A stretch of 64,000 nucleotides of DNA, from the NCBI RefSeq assembly GCF_036997615.1, contig NZ_JAWLQA010000015.1, one strand, 5' to 3'. The stretch's first letter is position 1. Every line of letters begins with the position of its first letter. Position numbers and translations under genes: made by a program. Shown piece after piece: positions 53,891 to 63,514 of the stretch. This stretch comes from Brachyspira sp949287565 (GTDB lineage: Bacteria; Spirochaetota; Brachyspiria; Brachyspirales; Brachyspiraceae). The notes under the pieces were generated by a model, which did not search any database, had not been told where the DNA came from, and worked only from the letters and a program-made list of their open reading frames with translations.

Positions 53891-53907
53891 AATTATATAA
53901 TTAAATA

Positions 53908-54735
53908 TTAATTAGCTAATTTTAAATTGCATTCATGCTCTTCTTTTTTGTACATAGCCTGTCTTTTCATAAGAAGATCGAAATCGATTAAATGTCCGTC
54001 AAATTCAGGACCTTCAACGCATGCAAATTTAGTTTGATCTCCTACTTTTACTCTGCAGCATCCGCACATACCAGTACCGTCTATCATAATAGGGTTTAAG
54101 CTAACAACTGTAGGAAGATTATATTTTTTTGTAAGTAAAGCAACAAATTTCATCATAATAGCAGGACCTATAGCTATAACTTCAGAAATTTTTTCGCCTC
54201 TTTCATATATTCTAGTAATCATATCAGTTACAAGACCTTTTTCTCCGTAACTTCCATTATCAGTACAGATAAGAACTTCATCAGATATTTTTTTCATCAT
54301 ATCTTCCATAATGATAAGTGATTTATCTCTAGCACCTAATATTGAAATAACTTTGTTTCCAGCTTTATGATGAGCTTCTACTATAGGATGTAAAGGAGCA
54401 ATACCTACACCTCCTCCAACACCTAAAACTATACCATCTTTTTTTTCTATATGAGTAGGCTGACCTAATGGTCCTATGATATCCATTATTTCATCGCCAA
54501 CTTGAAGTCCCATAAGTTTAGTAGTTGAATAACCTATACTTTGAGTAACTATAGTAATAGTACCAGCTTCTGCGTCAGCATCGGCTATAGTTAGGGGTAC
54601 TCTTTCTCCTTTCTCATCTAGTCTGAATATTATAAAATTACCAGCTTTACGATGTTTAGCAATATCCGGAGCTAGTACTTTCATCATGAAAACTTTTTCT
54701 GACCATTGTTCTCTGGCAACTATTTTATAGCCCAT
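53908..54735 (-). CDS. NfnA/SudB-type FAD/NAD-binding oxidoreductase subunit
   Basis: A 275-residue flavoprotein of the ferredoxin-NADP reductase superfamily. It has an FAD-binding region (FIIFRLDEKGERVPLTIADA), an NAD(P)-binding part with GVGGGVGIAPLHPIVE, and a carboxy-terminal [2Fe-2S]-type cysteine cluster (DGTGMCGCCRVKVG, then FACVEGPEFDGH). This is the layout of the small subunit of electron-bifurcating NADH-dependent ferredoxin:NADP reductase, also called sulfide dehydrogenase or dihydroorotate-like subunit. In most anaerobes a gltA/nfnB large-subunit gene is adjacent; here none is. It follows rplS by 35 bp. Confidence 0.85.
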   Translation of the reverse strand: MGYKIVAREQWSEKVFMMKVLAPDIAKHRKAGNFIIFRLDEKGERVPLTIADADAEAGTITIVTQSIGYSTTKLMGLQVGDEIMDIIGPLGQPTHIEKKDGIVLGVGGGVGIAPLHPIVEAHHKAGNKVISILGARDKSLIIMEDMMKKISDEVLICTDNGSYGEKGLVTDMITRIYERGEKISEVIAIGPAIMMKFVALLTKKYNLPTVVSLNPIMIDGTGMCGCCRVKVGDQTKFACVEGPEFDGHLIDFDLLMKRQAMYKKEEHECNLKLAN

Positions 54736-54770
54736 AAAATTCTCCTTAAAATATTAAAAATAAAAAATAA

Positions 54771-55205
54771 TTATTCTGCTGAAGAAGAATTATTTTCTTC
54801 TGCTGCTGTATTTTCTTCAGTAGTATTTTTTATTAAATCAGAGTGTTTAGGTATTTTTACGCCTAATCTTTCTACTAAGCGAGCTTTTTTACCAACTTTA
54901 TTTCTAAGATAGTAAAGTTTAGCTCTTCTTACTTTAGCTTTTCTTATGATATCAACATGATCTATTCTAGGAGAATTCAATAAGAATATTCTTTCAACGC
55001 CTACGCCGTAAGATATTTTTCTAACAATAAAACTTTTATTAATTCCTTTTCCGCGAATAGAAATAACAGTACCTTCATAAGCCTGTAATCTTTCTCTATC
55101 GCCCTCAATAATTTTTACCCATACTTTTACTGTATCACCTATTTCAAAAGGTAGTATGGCTTCTTTTTTATATTTTGCTTCTACTAATCTTATCTGTTGA
55201 TCCAT
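54771..55205 (-). CDS. rplS: Ribosomal protein L19
   Basis: A 144-residue large-subunit protein at the 30S-50S interface. The core (residues about 1-115) is standard: PFEIGDTVKVWVKIIEGDRE, RLQAYEGTVISIRGKGINKS, FIVRKISYGVGVERIFLLNS and RRAKLYYLRNKVGKKARL. A Glu/Ser/Asn-rich tail of about 25 residues follows the normal end. The gene order differs from the common rpsP-rimM-trmD-rplS cluster; here it precedes the NfnA-type gene. Confidence 0.93.
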   Translation of the reverse strand: MDQQIRLVEAKYKKEAILPFEIGDTVKVWVKIIEGDRERLQAYEGTVISIRGKGINKSFIVRKISYGVGVERIFLLNSPRIDHVDIIRKAKVRRAKLYYLRNKVGKKARLVERLGVKIPKHSDLIKNTTEENTAAEENNSSSAE

Positions 55206-55362
55206 TTGTAATATCTCCTAATTAATTTTATTTATATTAATGTTATTTAATTTCTGTAAGAATCTAAAATAAACAAATATAACATTATAGAATATAGTTG
55301 CAATATTCTATCATAATATGTTAATTTTATCAAGTAAAATTCCAAAATAAATTTTAATAATA

Positions 55363-56400
55363 TTAATTTTGTAAATTTTCTAAAAATATTATTTTAGAAT
55401 CAGAAACCTCCCAATTAGTATTAACATTTTTCTTGTATATCATTTCAAACATCATTTTACCGGCATTATATCCTTCTGTAAATACGGCTTCCATAACAGT
55501 AAATGATATTATACCTGATTTTATTAGGTTTTTTATGCTTTCTGCCATACCATGAGTAACTATTTTCTTGCCTTCTAATATGCTTTTATCTATCATATCA
55601 TAAATTTCCTGAGCATATCTATTAATATATATTCCTTTAATATCATCTTTAGAACATATTTTTTTTATAGTATGTATGCTGTCCTCTATATTTCCGCAGT
55701 AAATAGGACCCATTATATCTATTTTTGTATCTTTTATTCTTTGTAAAAAGCCTTCTAAATACATTCCTGAAGAAATGTTATCATCTCCATTATCTATAAT
55801 AAGAAGTTTTTCATTATCTCTCAAAAGATTAGAAACTATTCCAGCCACTATAGAGCCTTGTTTTATATGATTAGGTCCTACATGAGGTATATTTTCAGAT
55901 AATCTTGTTCCTATAGATATTATATTAATTTTTCCGAAATATGGTTTTAGTATATTATATATTATTTCTTTATTTAAAGGAGTTATTATTAAACCATCTA
56001 TATTCCCTTCTTCAAGGATATTTTTCAAAGTTTCTATCTGTTTATCTGGAGAATGTATTTCTGTTGGAGTGATTTTTAGATTATAATTATATATAGAATA
56101 TTCTTTTTGAATAGTATTAAGTCCTCGTACTATTTCTTTTGTATAAAATTCATTAAAAGAATTGGCTATAAGACAATGAACAGTCTTTTCTTTTTGATTT
56201 GCCAAAGAGCTTCCTATATAATTTTTTTCATAATTCAGTTCTGAAGCCAATTCTAATATTTTGGATTTAGTTTCTTCTTTGATAAACTCGCTTCCATTTA
56301 TAGCTCTAGCCACAGTTGTTCTGCTTATTCCGAGTCTTTTAGCTATTTCTTTTTGTGTTACTCTTTTGAGATTTTTTAGTTCTATTACATTATCGTTCAT
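55363..56400 (-). CDS. LacI-family transcriptional regulator
   Basis: A 345-residue repressor-type regulator. The helix-turn-helix is at about residues 14-35 (VTQKEIAKRLGISRTTVARA), followed by the hinge (KILELASELNYEKNYIGSSL) and a periplasmic-binding-protein-like ligand domain (residues 65-340). The late VTHGMAESIKNLIKSG and FTEGYNAGKMMFE segments are consistent. It probably senses a sugar or related metabolite; no sugar operon is adjacent, so its target is unknown. The next gene upstream (LemA) is 84 bp away on the same strand. Confidence 0.85.
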   Translation of the reverse strand: MNDNVIELKNLKRVTQKEIAKRLGISRTTVARAINGSEFIKEETKSKILELASELNYEKNYIGSSLANQKEKTVHCLIANSFNEFYTKEIVRGLNTIQKEYSIYNYNLKITPTEIHSPDKQIETLKNILEEGNIDGLIITPLNKEIIYNILKPYFGKINIISIGTRLSENIPHVGPNHIKQGSIVAGIVSNLLRDNEKLLIIDNGDDNISSGMYLEGFLQRIKDTKIDIMGPIYCGNIEDSIHTIKKICSKDDIKGIYINRYAQEIYDMIDKSILEGKKIVTHGMAESIKNLIKSGIISFTVMEAVFTEGYNAGKMMFEMIYKKNVNTNWEVSDSKIIFLENLQN

Positions 56401-56484
56401 GATGCTTTATACTATCCAAATATTTAATTAATTATATTATAGTAAAAGTTTTAATTTTTGCAAATATAAATGATATATTTTCAT

Positions 56485-57093
56485 TTATTGAAACATATGT
56501 GAAGTTTGTGCTATAATATTAGTTCCTGTTTCAAATTTTAAGAAAGGAAATTTTCCCATTATACCTGCTACTATACTTGAAGGCGGAGTTGTGGTAAGTT
56601 TATTATATTCTAGTACATGATCATTATAAGTGGATATGTATTTTTTTTCATCTTCTATTATAGGACGCATTTCATTTAATGCTGCTATATAGTTTTGATT
56701 TGTTCTTAAAACAGGATAATTCCTTGCAGTATAATTAATTTTATTTATATTCTCTGTTATTCTTGCTTGTATATATTGATATTCCTGAAATGTTAATGGC
56801 TTTTCTATCAAAGTAGAATCTGCTTCTATTGATTTTATTCTTTCTATATAATTGCTTAAAGAATGTAAAACATATACATCTATTTTTGGTATTACGGATA
56901 CTGCATTATAATAATTTTCTGAGGCTATATTTTTTTTATAATAAGTATCTAATATAGAGTCCAATGATTCTCTGGATAATTTTTCTTCTGATAAAATAGA
57001 TTCTTTTATAGAAGTTGTAGAAACTATCATAAATATGCTGATAGCTATTATATTCACTATAATAAATATTACTGCTACCGCAGAACCTCTCAT
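56485..57093 (-). CDS. LemA-family protein
   Basis: A 202-residue protein with an amino-terminal transmembrane helix (residues 6-26), a short cytoplasmic or external tail and a helical domain with LemA hallmarks (KINYTARNYPVLRTNQNYIA and a late FPFLKFE). The function of the family is unclear; it is linked to membrane or envelope processes. It is monocistronic and divergent from the ABC operon. Confidence 0.8.
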   Translation of the reverse strand: MRGSAVAVIFIIVNIIAISIFMIVSTTSIKESILSEEKLSRESLDSILDTYYKKNIASENYYNAVSVIPKIDVYVLHSLSNYIERIKSIEADSTLIEKPLTFQEYQYIQARITENINKINYTARNYPVLRTNQNYIAALNEMRPIIEDEKKYISTYNDHVLEYNKLTTTPPSSIVAGIMGKFPFLKFETGTNIIAQTSHMFQ

Positions 57094-57238
57094 ATATTTT
57101 ACATCTCCATTTATTTTTTATATATTTAGATTAGAAATTATATATTATATATCTTATTAATTCAAATTTATTTATTTATAAAACAGTTAATAGTATCTTT
57201 ATGTGATAAATTAGTATTTGAAAAGCATATATTTTACC

Positions 57239-57266
57239 TTGACTTTTTTACATTATTATATAGAAT
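57239..57266 (+). promoter_or_regulatory. Candidate promoter of the amino acid ABC operon
   Basis: TTGACT and TAGAAT are spaced by 16 bases, 34 bp before the ATG of the binding-protein gene. AAAGGG serves as ribosome-binding site. Confidence 0.5.
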
Positions 57267-57300
57267 TATTTCAAAAATCTAAAAAGTAAAGGGTTTTATT

Positions 57301-58044
57301 ATGTTTAAGAATAATATTATAAAAATAGTTATAGCTTTGTCAATGGTTTTAGTTCTATTCATAAGCTGTCAAAAGAAAGAAGAAAAAAACAAATTGTATG
57401 TAGGTACTAATGCAGAATTTGAGCCTTTTGAATACAGAGAAGGTGATAAAATAGTTGGTTTTGATATGGATTTAATAGCAGAAGCAGCTAAGTTAATAGG
57501 TAAAGAAATAGAAATAGTGGATATGCAATTTGATGGTCTTCTTCCTGCTTTAGAAGCTAAAAAGATAGATATTATTGCTGCAGGTATGACAGCAACTGAG
57601 GAAAGAAAAAAGTTTGTTAATTTTACAGATCCTTATTATAATTCAAAACAATCTATAGTAGTTCAGGCTGCAAATACAGATATAACTTCTTTTGATAATT
57701 TTACAGGTAAGAAAATAGGTGTTGTTTTAGGATATACAGGCGACATATTAGTAAGCGAAATGCCTAATGTAGAAGTTCAAAAATTTAATAATGCTTCAGA
57801 AACAATATTGGCTTTGAAATCTCAGAAAGTTGATGCTGTTGTATTAGATTATGAGCCTGCTAAAAATTATGTAGCTCAGAATACTGAATTAAAATTGGTA
57901 GAAACTGATGCTGCTGTTGAAGAGTATTCTATTGCTATGAGAAAAGAAGATACAGAACTTCTTGCTCAAATGAATGATGCTTTAAAAACACTTAAAGAAA
58001 ACGGCACTTATGATGCTTTAATAAGCAAGTATTTTGGGGAATAA
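57301..58044 (+). CDS. Polar amino acid ABC transporter, substrate-binding lipoprotein
   Basis: A 247-residue lipoprotein (lipobox LFISC, Cys23) of the family 3 solute-binding proteins: YVGTNAEFEPFEYREGDKIV, then GFDMDLIAEAAKLIG, GMTATEERKKFVNFTDPYY, and KIGVVLGYTGDIL. It captures a polar amino acid at the membrane and delivers it to the permease. The first gene of a three-gene operon. The ligand might be an arginine- or glutamine-like amino acid; sequence alone does not decide. Confidence 0.9.
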   Translation: MFKNNIIKIVIALSMVLVLFISCQKKEEKNKLYVGTNAEFEPFEYREGDKIVGFDMDLIAEAAKLIGKEIEIVDMQFDGLLPALEAKKIDIIAAGMTATEERKKFVNFTDPYYNSKQSIVVQAANTDITSFDNFTGKKIGVVLGYTGDILVSEMPNVEVQKFNNASETILALKSQKVDAVVLDYEPAKNYVAQNTELKLVETDAAVEEYSIAMRKEDTELLAQMNDALKTLKENGTYDALISKYFGE

Positions 58045-58131
58045 TATATATATTTTATATCTTCTTCTTATTTTCTCAATTTTTTATGAGATTATAAGAG
58101 GAGGATATATTTTTTATAAGGGTTTTATTAT

Positions 58132-58845
58132 ATGCTTGAATATTTAGAACTTCTAAAGTTAATATTCATATCAAATGAGAGATACATTTATATTATAAAA
58201 GGGTTATTATTTTCTGTAGGAACAACAGCATGTTCTACAGTGATAGGTATTATATTAGGTATATTAGTTGCATTGCTTCAGCTTTCCGAATTTTATCCAT
58301 TCAAAAACTCTAAAAAGTTCAAAGATTTCAATCCTTTATCAAAATTGGCATTCTGGTATGTAAATATTTTAAGAGGAACTCCTGTTGTAGTACAGCTCAT
58401 GATATGGGCTAATGTTATTTTTGTTGATAGTTTAAGAGATACTCCAATACTTATTATAGCTGCAATTGCTTTCGGAATAAACTCTGGTGCTTATGTTGCT
58501 GAAATTATAAGGGCAGGAATACAAAGTTTGGATAAAGGACAAATGGAAGCTGCAAGGGCTTTAGGTATGAATTATTCTATGTCTATGAAAGAAATCATAA
58601 TACCTCAGGCTATAAAAAAAATACTTCCTCCTCTTGTAAGCGAGTTTATAGCATTGCTTAAAGAAACTTCTGTTGTTGGATTTATAGGCGGAGTTGATTT
58701 GCTTAGATCTGCAAACATCATTACAAGCCAAACATATAGAGGAGTTGAGCCTTTAATTGCTGTGGGGATAATATATTTTATACTTACTTCTGTATTTGCT
58801 ATGATTATGAAGAGAGTAGAGGAGGGTTTGAGAGAAAGTGATTAA
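58132..58845 (+). CDS. Polar amino acid ABC transporter permease
   Basis: A 237-residue permease of the His/Glu/Gln/Arg/opine family with about five hydrophobic segments. The typical stretch is LRGTPVVVQLMIW, then SGAYVAEIIRAGIQSLDKGQ and MEAARALGMNYSMSMKEIII, the EAA-loop that contacts the ATPase. It presumably works as a homodimer since no second permease is present. It overlaps the ATPase gene by 8 bp. Confidence 0.92.
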   Translation: MLEYLELLKLIFISNERYIYIIKGLLFSVGTTACSTVIGIILGILVALLQLSEFYPFKNSKKFKDFNPLSKLAFWYVNILRGTPVVVQLMIWANVIFVDSLRDTPILIIAAIAFGINSGAYVAEIIRAGIQSLDKGQMEAARALGMNYSMSMKEIIIPQAIKKILPPLVSEFIALLKETSVVGFIGGVDLLRSANIITSQTYRGVEPLIAVGIIYFILTSVFAMIMKRVEEGLRESD

Positions 58846-59566
58846 GGTAAGAAATTTACATAAACAATTTGGAAAATTAGAAGTTCTTAAAGGTATTGAT
58901 GTTGATATTGCAAAAGGAGAGATTATTGCTGTAATAGGTCCTTCAGGAAGCGGTAAATCAACATTTTTAAGATGCCTAAACAGACTTGAAGAACCTTCTC
59001 AAGGGGATATCATCATAAATGGCAAAAATATCATGGATAAAGATACTGATATTAACTTTATGAGACAGGAACTTGGAATGGTATTTCAGCATTTCAATTT
59101 ATTTCCTCATAAAACTGTTATGGAAAATATCACTTTAGCCCCTATGAAAGTAAAAAAGGTTTCAAAAGAAAATGCTGAGAAAAAAGCTATAGAACTTCTT
59201 AATAAAGTAGGGTTGGTAGATAAAAAAGATGTTTATCCAAGCAAACTTTCCGGAGGACAGAAGCAGAGAATAGCTATAGCTAGGGCTTTGGCTATGGAGC
59301 CTGATATCATGCTTTTTGATGAGCCTACTTCGGCATTGGATCCTGAAATGATTAAAGAGGTTTTAGATGTTATGATAGAGCTTGCCAGAGAAGGTATGAC
59401 TATGATAATTGTTACTCATGAAATGGGTTTTGCTAAGAATGTTGCTACTAGAATACTTTTTATGAATGATGGAAAGATACTTGAAGATGAGAAGCCTAAT
59501 GAGTTCTTCTCTAATCCTAAACATGATAGAGTTAAAGAATTCTTATATAAAGTATTAAATCATTAA
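58838..59566 (+). CDS. glnQ: Polar amino acid ABC transporter ATP-binding protein
   Basis: A 242-residue ABC ATPase starting at GTG (58838) with GAGGAGG upstream. It has Walker A GPSGSGKST, the Q-loop MVFQHFNLFPHKTVMENI, signature LSGGQKQRIAIARAL and Walker B LFDEPTSALDP, with the D-loop and switch histidine (VTHEMGFA). This is the GlnQ/HisP/ArtP type. It closes the operon and is followed by a hairpin repeat that may act as its terminator. Confidence 0.93.
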   Translation: MIKVRNLHKQFGKLEVLKGIDVDIAKGEIIAVIGPSGSGKSTFLRCLNRLEEPSQGDIIINGKNIMDKDTDINFMRQELGMVFQHFNLFPHKTVMENITLAPMKVKKVSKENAEKKAIELLNKVGLVDKKDVYPSKLSGGQKQRIAIARALAMEPDIMLFDEPTSALDPEMIKEVLDVMIELAREGMTMIIVTHEMGFAKNVATRILFMNDGKILEDEKPNEFFSNPKHDRVKEFLYKVLNH

Positions 59567-59573
59567 TTCTTAT

Positions 59574-59736
59574 TACTGCTAGCGATAAGATTTTTATCAT
59601 ATAATTAATAAAAAATCTCTCTTTAAAATCTCTATCAGCTTTTATATGATGGAAGCTCGATTTTTTATTTTTAATATAACTGACAACTAAAGCTATCAGC
59701 TGCTCGTTTTTTTATTATTGCTTTAAAAAGTTAATA
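59574..59736. repeat. Hairpin repeat of the GCTAGCGATAA family, expanded copy
   Basis: CTGCTAGCGATAAGATTTTT, then an AAAAATC/GATTTTTT pair, CTGACAACTAAAGCTATCAG and CTGCTCGTT follow the order of the copies at 39.2-39.6 kb with an additional inner hairpin (TTTTATCATATA/TATATGATGGAAG). It starts 8 bp past the ATPase stop codon. The remainder to 59864 is AT-rich and otherwise empty. Confidence 0.72.
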
Positions 59737-59864
59737 TATAATTTATCATATAACAGTTTTATATGTTTTAATCTTAAACTAGTAAAATAAAAAATAATTT
59801 TTATCATCAATAATAATAAAAGTTTTTTATATTTAAATAGCATATATTTTTAAGGAAACAAATA

Positions 59865-60602
59865 ATGGTTTATGAAATATTTTCTAACAAACTTTCAATA
59901 GGCATCATATCTTATGTTGTATTTATAATATCAGCAAGCACACATGAGTATTCTCATGCTAAAACTGCATTTATGTTCGGGGATAGAACTGCCATGAGTC
60001 TTGGAAGGCTTACTCTCAATCCTTTAGCACATATTGATATATTGGGAAGTGTAGTTCTTCCTATCATTGCTGCAGTTACAGGTATTCCGGTTATAGGTTG
60101 GATGAAGGCTGTTCCTGTTAATCCTCATAATTTTAATAATTTTGAAAGAGATCAGGCTTTGGTATCATTTGCTGGTCCTTTTGCTAACCTTATTATAGCT
60201 ACTATAGCATTTATCATAATGAAAATACTTACATTTACAGTTGATGGTACTTTTATAATTTATAAAATAATGATGTTTTTACAGAATAATAATAATGGTT
60301 TATCAAATTTTATGCTTAATGCATTACCTATACTTTTAACAATGTTATTTATGTTTTATATGATCAATATAATGCTTATGTTTTTTAATTTATTGCCTTT
60401 TCCTCCATTAGACGGCGGATGGATATTAAGATTTTTCCTATCTCCAAAAGGTAAAGATACTTATGATAAAATATATCCTTATGGTTTTTTAATACTTTAT
60501 GCATTGCTTTTCTTTGGAATATTAAGAACTATATTGGCATTTATACAGACTATATCTCAGCATTTATTAGGAAAGAGTATTAATATTATATTTTCTATAT
60601 GA
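59865..60602 (+). CDS. Site-2-type (M50) membrane protease
   Basis: A 245-residue integral membrane protein with five or six hydrophobic segments. The zinc site HEYSH is at residues 27-31 in SASTHEYSHAKTAFMFGD, and the third ligand is in NLLPFPPLDGGWIL. It belongs to the compact M50 branch (Rv2625c/YdiL-like) with no PDZ domain. These proteases cleave peptides inside the membrane, but the substrate is unknown. AAGGAA precedes the ATG. It is convergent with the gene at 60607, only 4 bp away, with no visible terminator. Confidence 0.87.
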   Translation: MVYEIFSNKLSIGIISYVVFIISASTHEYSHAKTAFMFGDRTAMSLGRLTLNPLAHIDILGSVVLPIIAAVTGIPVIGWMKAVPVNPHNFNNFERDQALVSFAGPFANLIIATIAFIIMKILTFTVDGTFIIYKIMMFLQNNNNGLSNFMLNALPILLTMLFMFYMINIMLMFFNLLPFPPLDGGWILRFFLSPKGKDTYDKIYPYGFLILYALLFFGILRTILAFIQTISQHLLGKSINIIFSI

Positions 60603-60606
60603 TGTT

Positions 60607-61500
60607 TTATCTATTTAAACTCCACCAACCGCCTTTAGGAGTATAGAACATATATTCTATAGCAAAGTTAAAAGTTGATGTATTAGGTGTATTTCCTGAT
60701 CCGTATACTGTTTTCTGATAGGATACTGTCATATACAAGAAGTCTGATATTGTAGCTTTGAATTTTACGAATATATCTAAATAAGAAAGAGTTGACTGTT
60801 TTGTATATGGGAATATATAATTTACACCTGTATATAAAGTGATGAAAGGTGAAGTAATAATCTCTAGTCCTCCTGATATTTCACCTGTATTAAGAATATC
60901 TTTTAATAAATTATCTCTAGTATCAAATGTATAACAAAAGAAGAAATTAAGAGGTATTACTTTAGGAATTCCTGCGAGCATTATTGTTGTGTATATATTA
61001 AAAGGATCTTTAATGTCAGAATATATATGAGTATTTTTAATAAAACTATAGCTTAATCCTACTTTAACACCTATAGATAAGTACCAATCTAAAAGAGTAG
61101 CTTTCATAGTGGCATTAATAGAATCAAAATTAAATTCATCAGTCATATTTGTTACACTTGTTATATCGTTTCTTGAGTCCTGCCTTTGATATGTAAAGCT
61201 TGCTGATACCCCCAATTCCAAATATTTAATAGGTCTTACTTTGAAATAAGGCATAAATGTAAAATACAAATCTCTTCTGCTTATATTTTGATTATTAGGA
61301 TCTAATGTTTGTAATTTTCCGTTTTGAAACCAGCTATTATATTCAGAAAATATTCCTCCTATGCCTACGGAAAACATTTTATTTTTCTCTATAAGAGGAG
61401 TTACATCAAAATCAAAATCATTTCTTCTTGCAAAAGATATTTGAGAAAAACAGAATAATATAAAAAATATAAAGTATATGATTGATAATCTATTTTTCAT
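60607..61500 (-). CDS. Secreted beta-rich envelope protein, possible outer-membrane barrel
   Basis: A 297-residue protein with a signal peptide (about residues 1-24, ending FARRNDF). The mature part shows repeated amphipathic strands (LYFTFMPYFKVRPIKYLELG, VSASFTYQRQD, ATLLDWYLSIGVKVGLSYSF and similar), consistent with a 10-14-stranded barrel. I do not recognise the family. It is the last of a leftward run starting with a YtxH protein. A surface role is inference. Confidence 0.7.
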   Translation of the reverse strand: MKNRLSIIYFIFFILFCFSQISFARRNDFDFDVTPLIEKNKMFSVGIGGIFSEYNSWFQNGKLQTLDPNNQNISRRDLYFTFMPYFKVRPIKYLELGVSASFTYQRQDSRNDITSVTNMTDEFNFDSINATMKATLLDWYLSIGVKVGLSYSFIKNTHIYSDIKDPFNIYTTIMLAGIPKVIPLNFFFCYTFDTRDNLLKDILNTGEISGGLEIITSPFITLYTGVNYIFPYTKQSTLSYLDIFVKFKATISDFLYMTVSYQKTVYGSGNTPNTSTFNFAIEYMFYTPKGGWWSLNR

Positions 61501-61515
61501 AATATTAGTTAATAA

Positions 61516-62589
61516 TTACTTTTTTAATAATAAATCAATATTTTTTTCTATATTGTATCTGTATCTTAAATCAGTAACTAATATTTGATATTTTTGCTGA
61601 GTTTTAGCTTCTATTACCAAACTAGCCAATGCTTTTTGAGCATCTGCATAAGGCAGAGAATCTATATTATACATTTTACCATATCTTTCATATGCCAAAT
61701 TAATTTCTTCTTCTGTAGGAGTAGGTATAGTTGATCTTATAGTTTTATCTATATAGTGTGATGTAACAGCACTTCTAGTTAAGAAATTTTCTATAGATTT
61801 AGCCTGAGGAGTTTCATAAAATCCTTCTTTTTTAGCTTCATACATCATAATTTCTCTAGCTAAAAAAGCTTTGAACATTCCTTCTTTAGCCTGTAATTTT
61901 AATGCAGCTGGAATATTTGCTCCTGCCTGTTTTATAGATTCATTAAACATATCATTAAATTCTGATAAAGGTACAGTTTCTTCTTCTATAGTAATACAAG
62001 GATCTGTATTCATAGAATATTTTACATTATATTTAGTTTTTCCTGTTTCTATAATTTTATCATATTCATTTCTCATACGCTCTTGAAGAATTGTTGTTTC
62101 TATTTCCATAGCAACCTGCTCATATCTTACATTAGGACCTACAGCAGCTCTTATTCTAGATATATTATCATTGAAAAATTTTCTCTTTTCAGCATCTGTT
62201 ACTACAGCGAAATTGTCTGATACTTTACTTTGCATATAAATTTGTGATAATTGATTATCTCTTTCTTTAGCTATTAATTTTAATACCTCTTCATCTTTAT
62301 CGTATCCTTCTTCAACAGCTTTCAAATATACTACTTCCTGTTCTATAATTTGAGAAGCAAACTGCCATAATTGAAAATCATTTGTAAGAAGTGTATTAAT
62401 AGCCTCTTCCGGAGCTCCTCTTAAAACAGTAAGATTAGATATTTCAGATAAACACTCTTCAACAGTTAGAAGTTTTTTTATATTTCCTTCGCTGTCTCTT
62501 ATTCTAATTACCCAATTAGTATCCTGTGAATATAAGAAAGAAGAAAATAAAACTATGCAAAAAATTGAAAAAAATATTCTTTTTATCAT
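61516..62589 (-). CDS. SurA-like periplasmic chaperone or related protein
   Basis: A 357-residue secreted protein (signal peptide about residues 1-21, FLYSQDTNW). The rest is mostly helical and has the SurA-N-like pattern near AKEGMFKAFLAREIMMYEAK with EGFYETPQAKSIENF, and a segment that resembles the peptidyl-prolyl isomerase-linked helices without a recognisable isomerase core. It is probably an outer-membrane protein chaperone, which fits the barrel gene 15 bp downstream. Confidence 0.68.
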   Translation of the reverse strand: MIKRIFFSIFCIVLFSSFLYSQDTNWVIRIRDSEGNIKKLLTVEECLSEISNLTVLRGAPEEAINTLLTNDFQLWQFASQIIEQEVVYLKAVEEGYDKDEEVLKLIAKERDNQLSQIYMQSKVSDNFAVVTDAEKRKFFNDNISRIRAAVGPNVRYEQVAMEIETTILQERMRNEYDKIIETGKTKYNVKYSMNTDPCITIEEETVPLSEFNDMFNESIKQAGANIPAALKLQAKEGMFKAFLAREIMMYEAKKEGFYETPQAKSIENFLTRSAVTSHYIDKTIRSTIPTPTEEEINLAYERYGKMYNIDSLPYADAQKALASLVIEAKTQQKYQILVTDLRYRYNIEKNIDLLLKK

Positions 62590-62614
62590 AACAAAACAAT
62601 TCCTAAATTATAAA

Positions 62615-63022
62615 TCAAAAATCCTCATCATCATTTTCAGTGAAATCATCTTTTTTTCTATTTTTACCAGTAAATAAGGCAAATATAGATTTAAATATAT
62701 TAATAATGCTGAAATTATTAGATATATCTGTAGTTATAGAACTGAAATTATTAATACTATTAGTTAAACTGTTAAAAGAATCATGTATACTATCTAATGT
62801 TACTTTAACTTTATTAGCTTCATCATTTACTGTATCTGCAATGCTTCCTATTTTTTCACTAATAGATTCGATATTTTCAAGTATTCTATCGAACCTATTA
62901 GTAAATCTAAAATAACCTGCAAGTAAAACAAAAAATATAGCTAATACCAATATCAATATAGAAATAGCTATGAAAGCTAAAGATATAGCTATAACATTAA
63001 TTTGAAATGTAATATCTTGCAT
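62615..63022 (-). CDS. DUF948-like membrane protein
   Basis: A 135-residue protein with one amino-terminal transmembrane segment (about residues 8-36) and a following coiled-coil-like helix (RILENIESISEKIGSIADTV, then NDEANKVKVTLDSIHDSFNS), ending in a Lys/Asp-rich tail. The layout matches DUF948 proteins, which often accompany YtxH proteins, as here (8 bp apart). The function is unknown. Confidence 0.75.
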   Translation of the reverse strand: MQDITFQINVIAISLAFIAISILILVLAIFFVLLAGYFRFTNRFDRILENIESISEKIGSIADTVNDEANKVKVTLDSIHDSFNSLTNSINNFSSITTDISNNFSIINIFKSIFALFTGKNRKKDDFTENDDEDF

Positions 63023-63030
63023 ATTAATTA

Positions 63031-63297
63031 TTATTCTTCAACAGTTTCTTCAGAAGTTTTTTTCTTTCTTTTTTCAAAGAAATCATTAGTTCTTTCTTTT
63101 CCTTTTTCAACTAATTCTGAAGTTTTTAATACACTTCTATGATAAATATCATCTACTTTATATTTGATATTATCCATAGTTTCTTTAATATCTTCTCTTG
63201 TTTCTTCACCTGCTTTTGGAGCAAATAGTACACCCAATGCTAAACCAGCTGATAGTCCTAGTAAAAATGAAAACATACCTGATACTTCTTTAGACAT
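63031..63297 (-). CDS. YtxH-domain protein
   Basis: An 88-residue protein with the YtxH signature: a hydrophobic segment FLLGLSAGLALGVLFAPKAG, then the polar helix EETREDIKETMDNIKYKVDD, and a charged end. YtxH proteins are linked to general stress in Firmicutes. It is the promoter-proximal gene of a four-gene leftward run. AGGAGG lies upstream. Confidence 0.85.
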   Translation of the reverse strand: MSKEVSGMFSFLLGLSAGLALGVLFAPKAGEETREDIKETMDNIKYKVDDIYHRSVLKTSELVEKGKERTNDFFEKRKKKTSEETVEE

Positions 63298-63514
63298 AAT
63301 AATATCCTCCTAGTTACATAACTTATCTTTAATATTAAATTTAATTTACATTTTTGTCAACTAATCAAAAATGTATTTCTAATATAAAAACTGTAAATAA
63401 ACCAATAAGTAATATTGTTTTTTTATATAAAAAGCATTAATATGTATGGTAGTTTTGGTAAAATTATTATTAGTTAATTTTATATGAGTATATATAGCAA
63501 TAATAGGAGTTATT

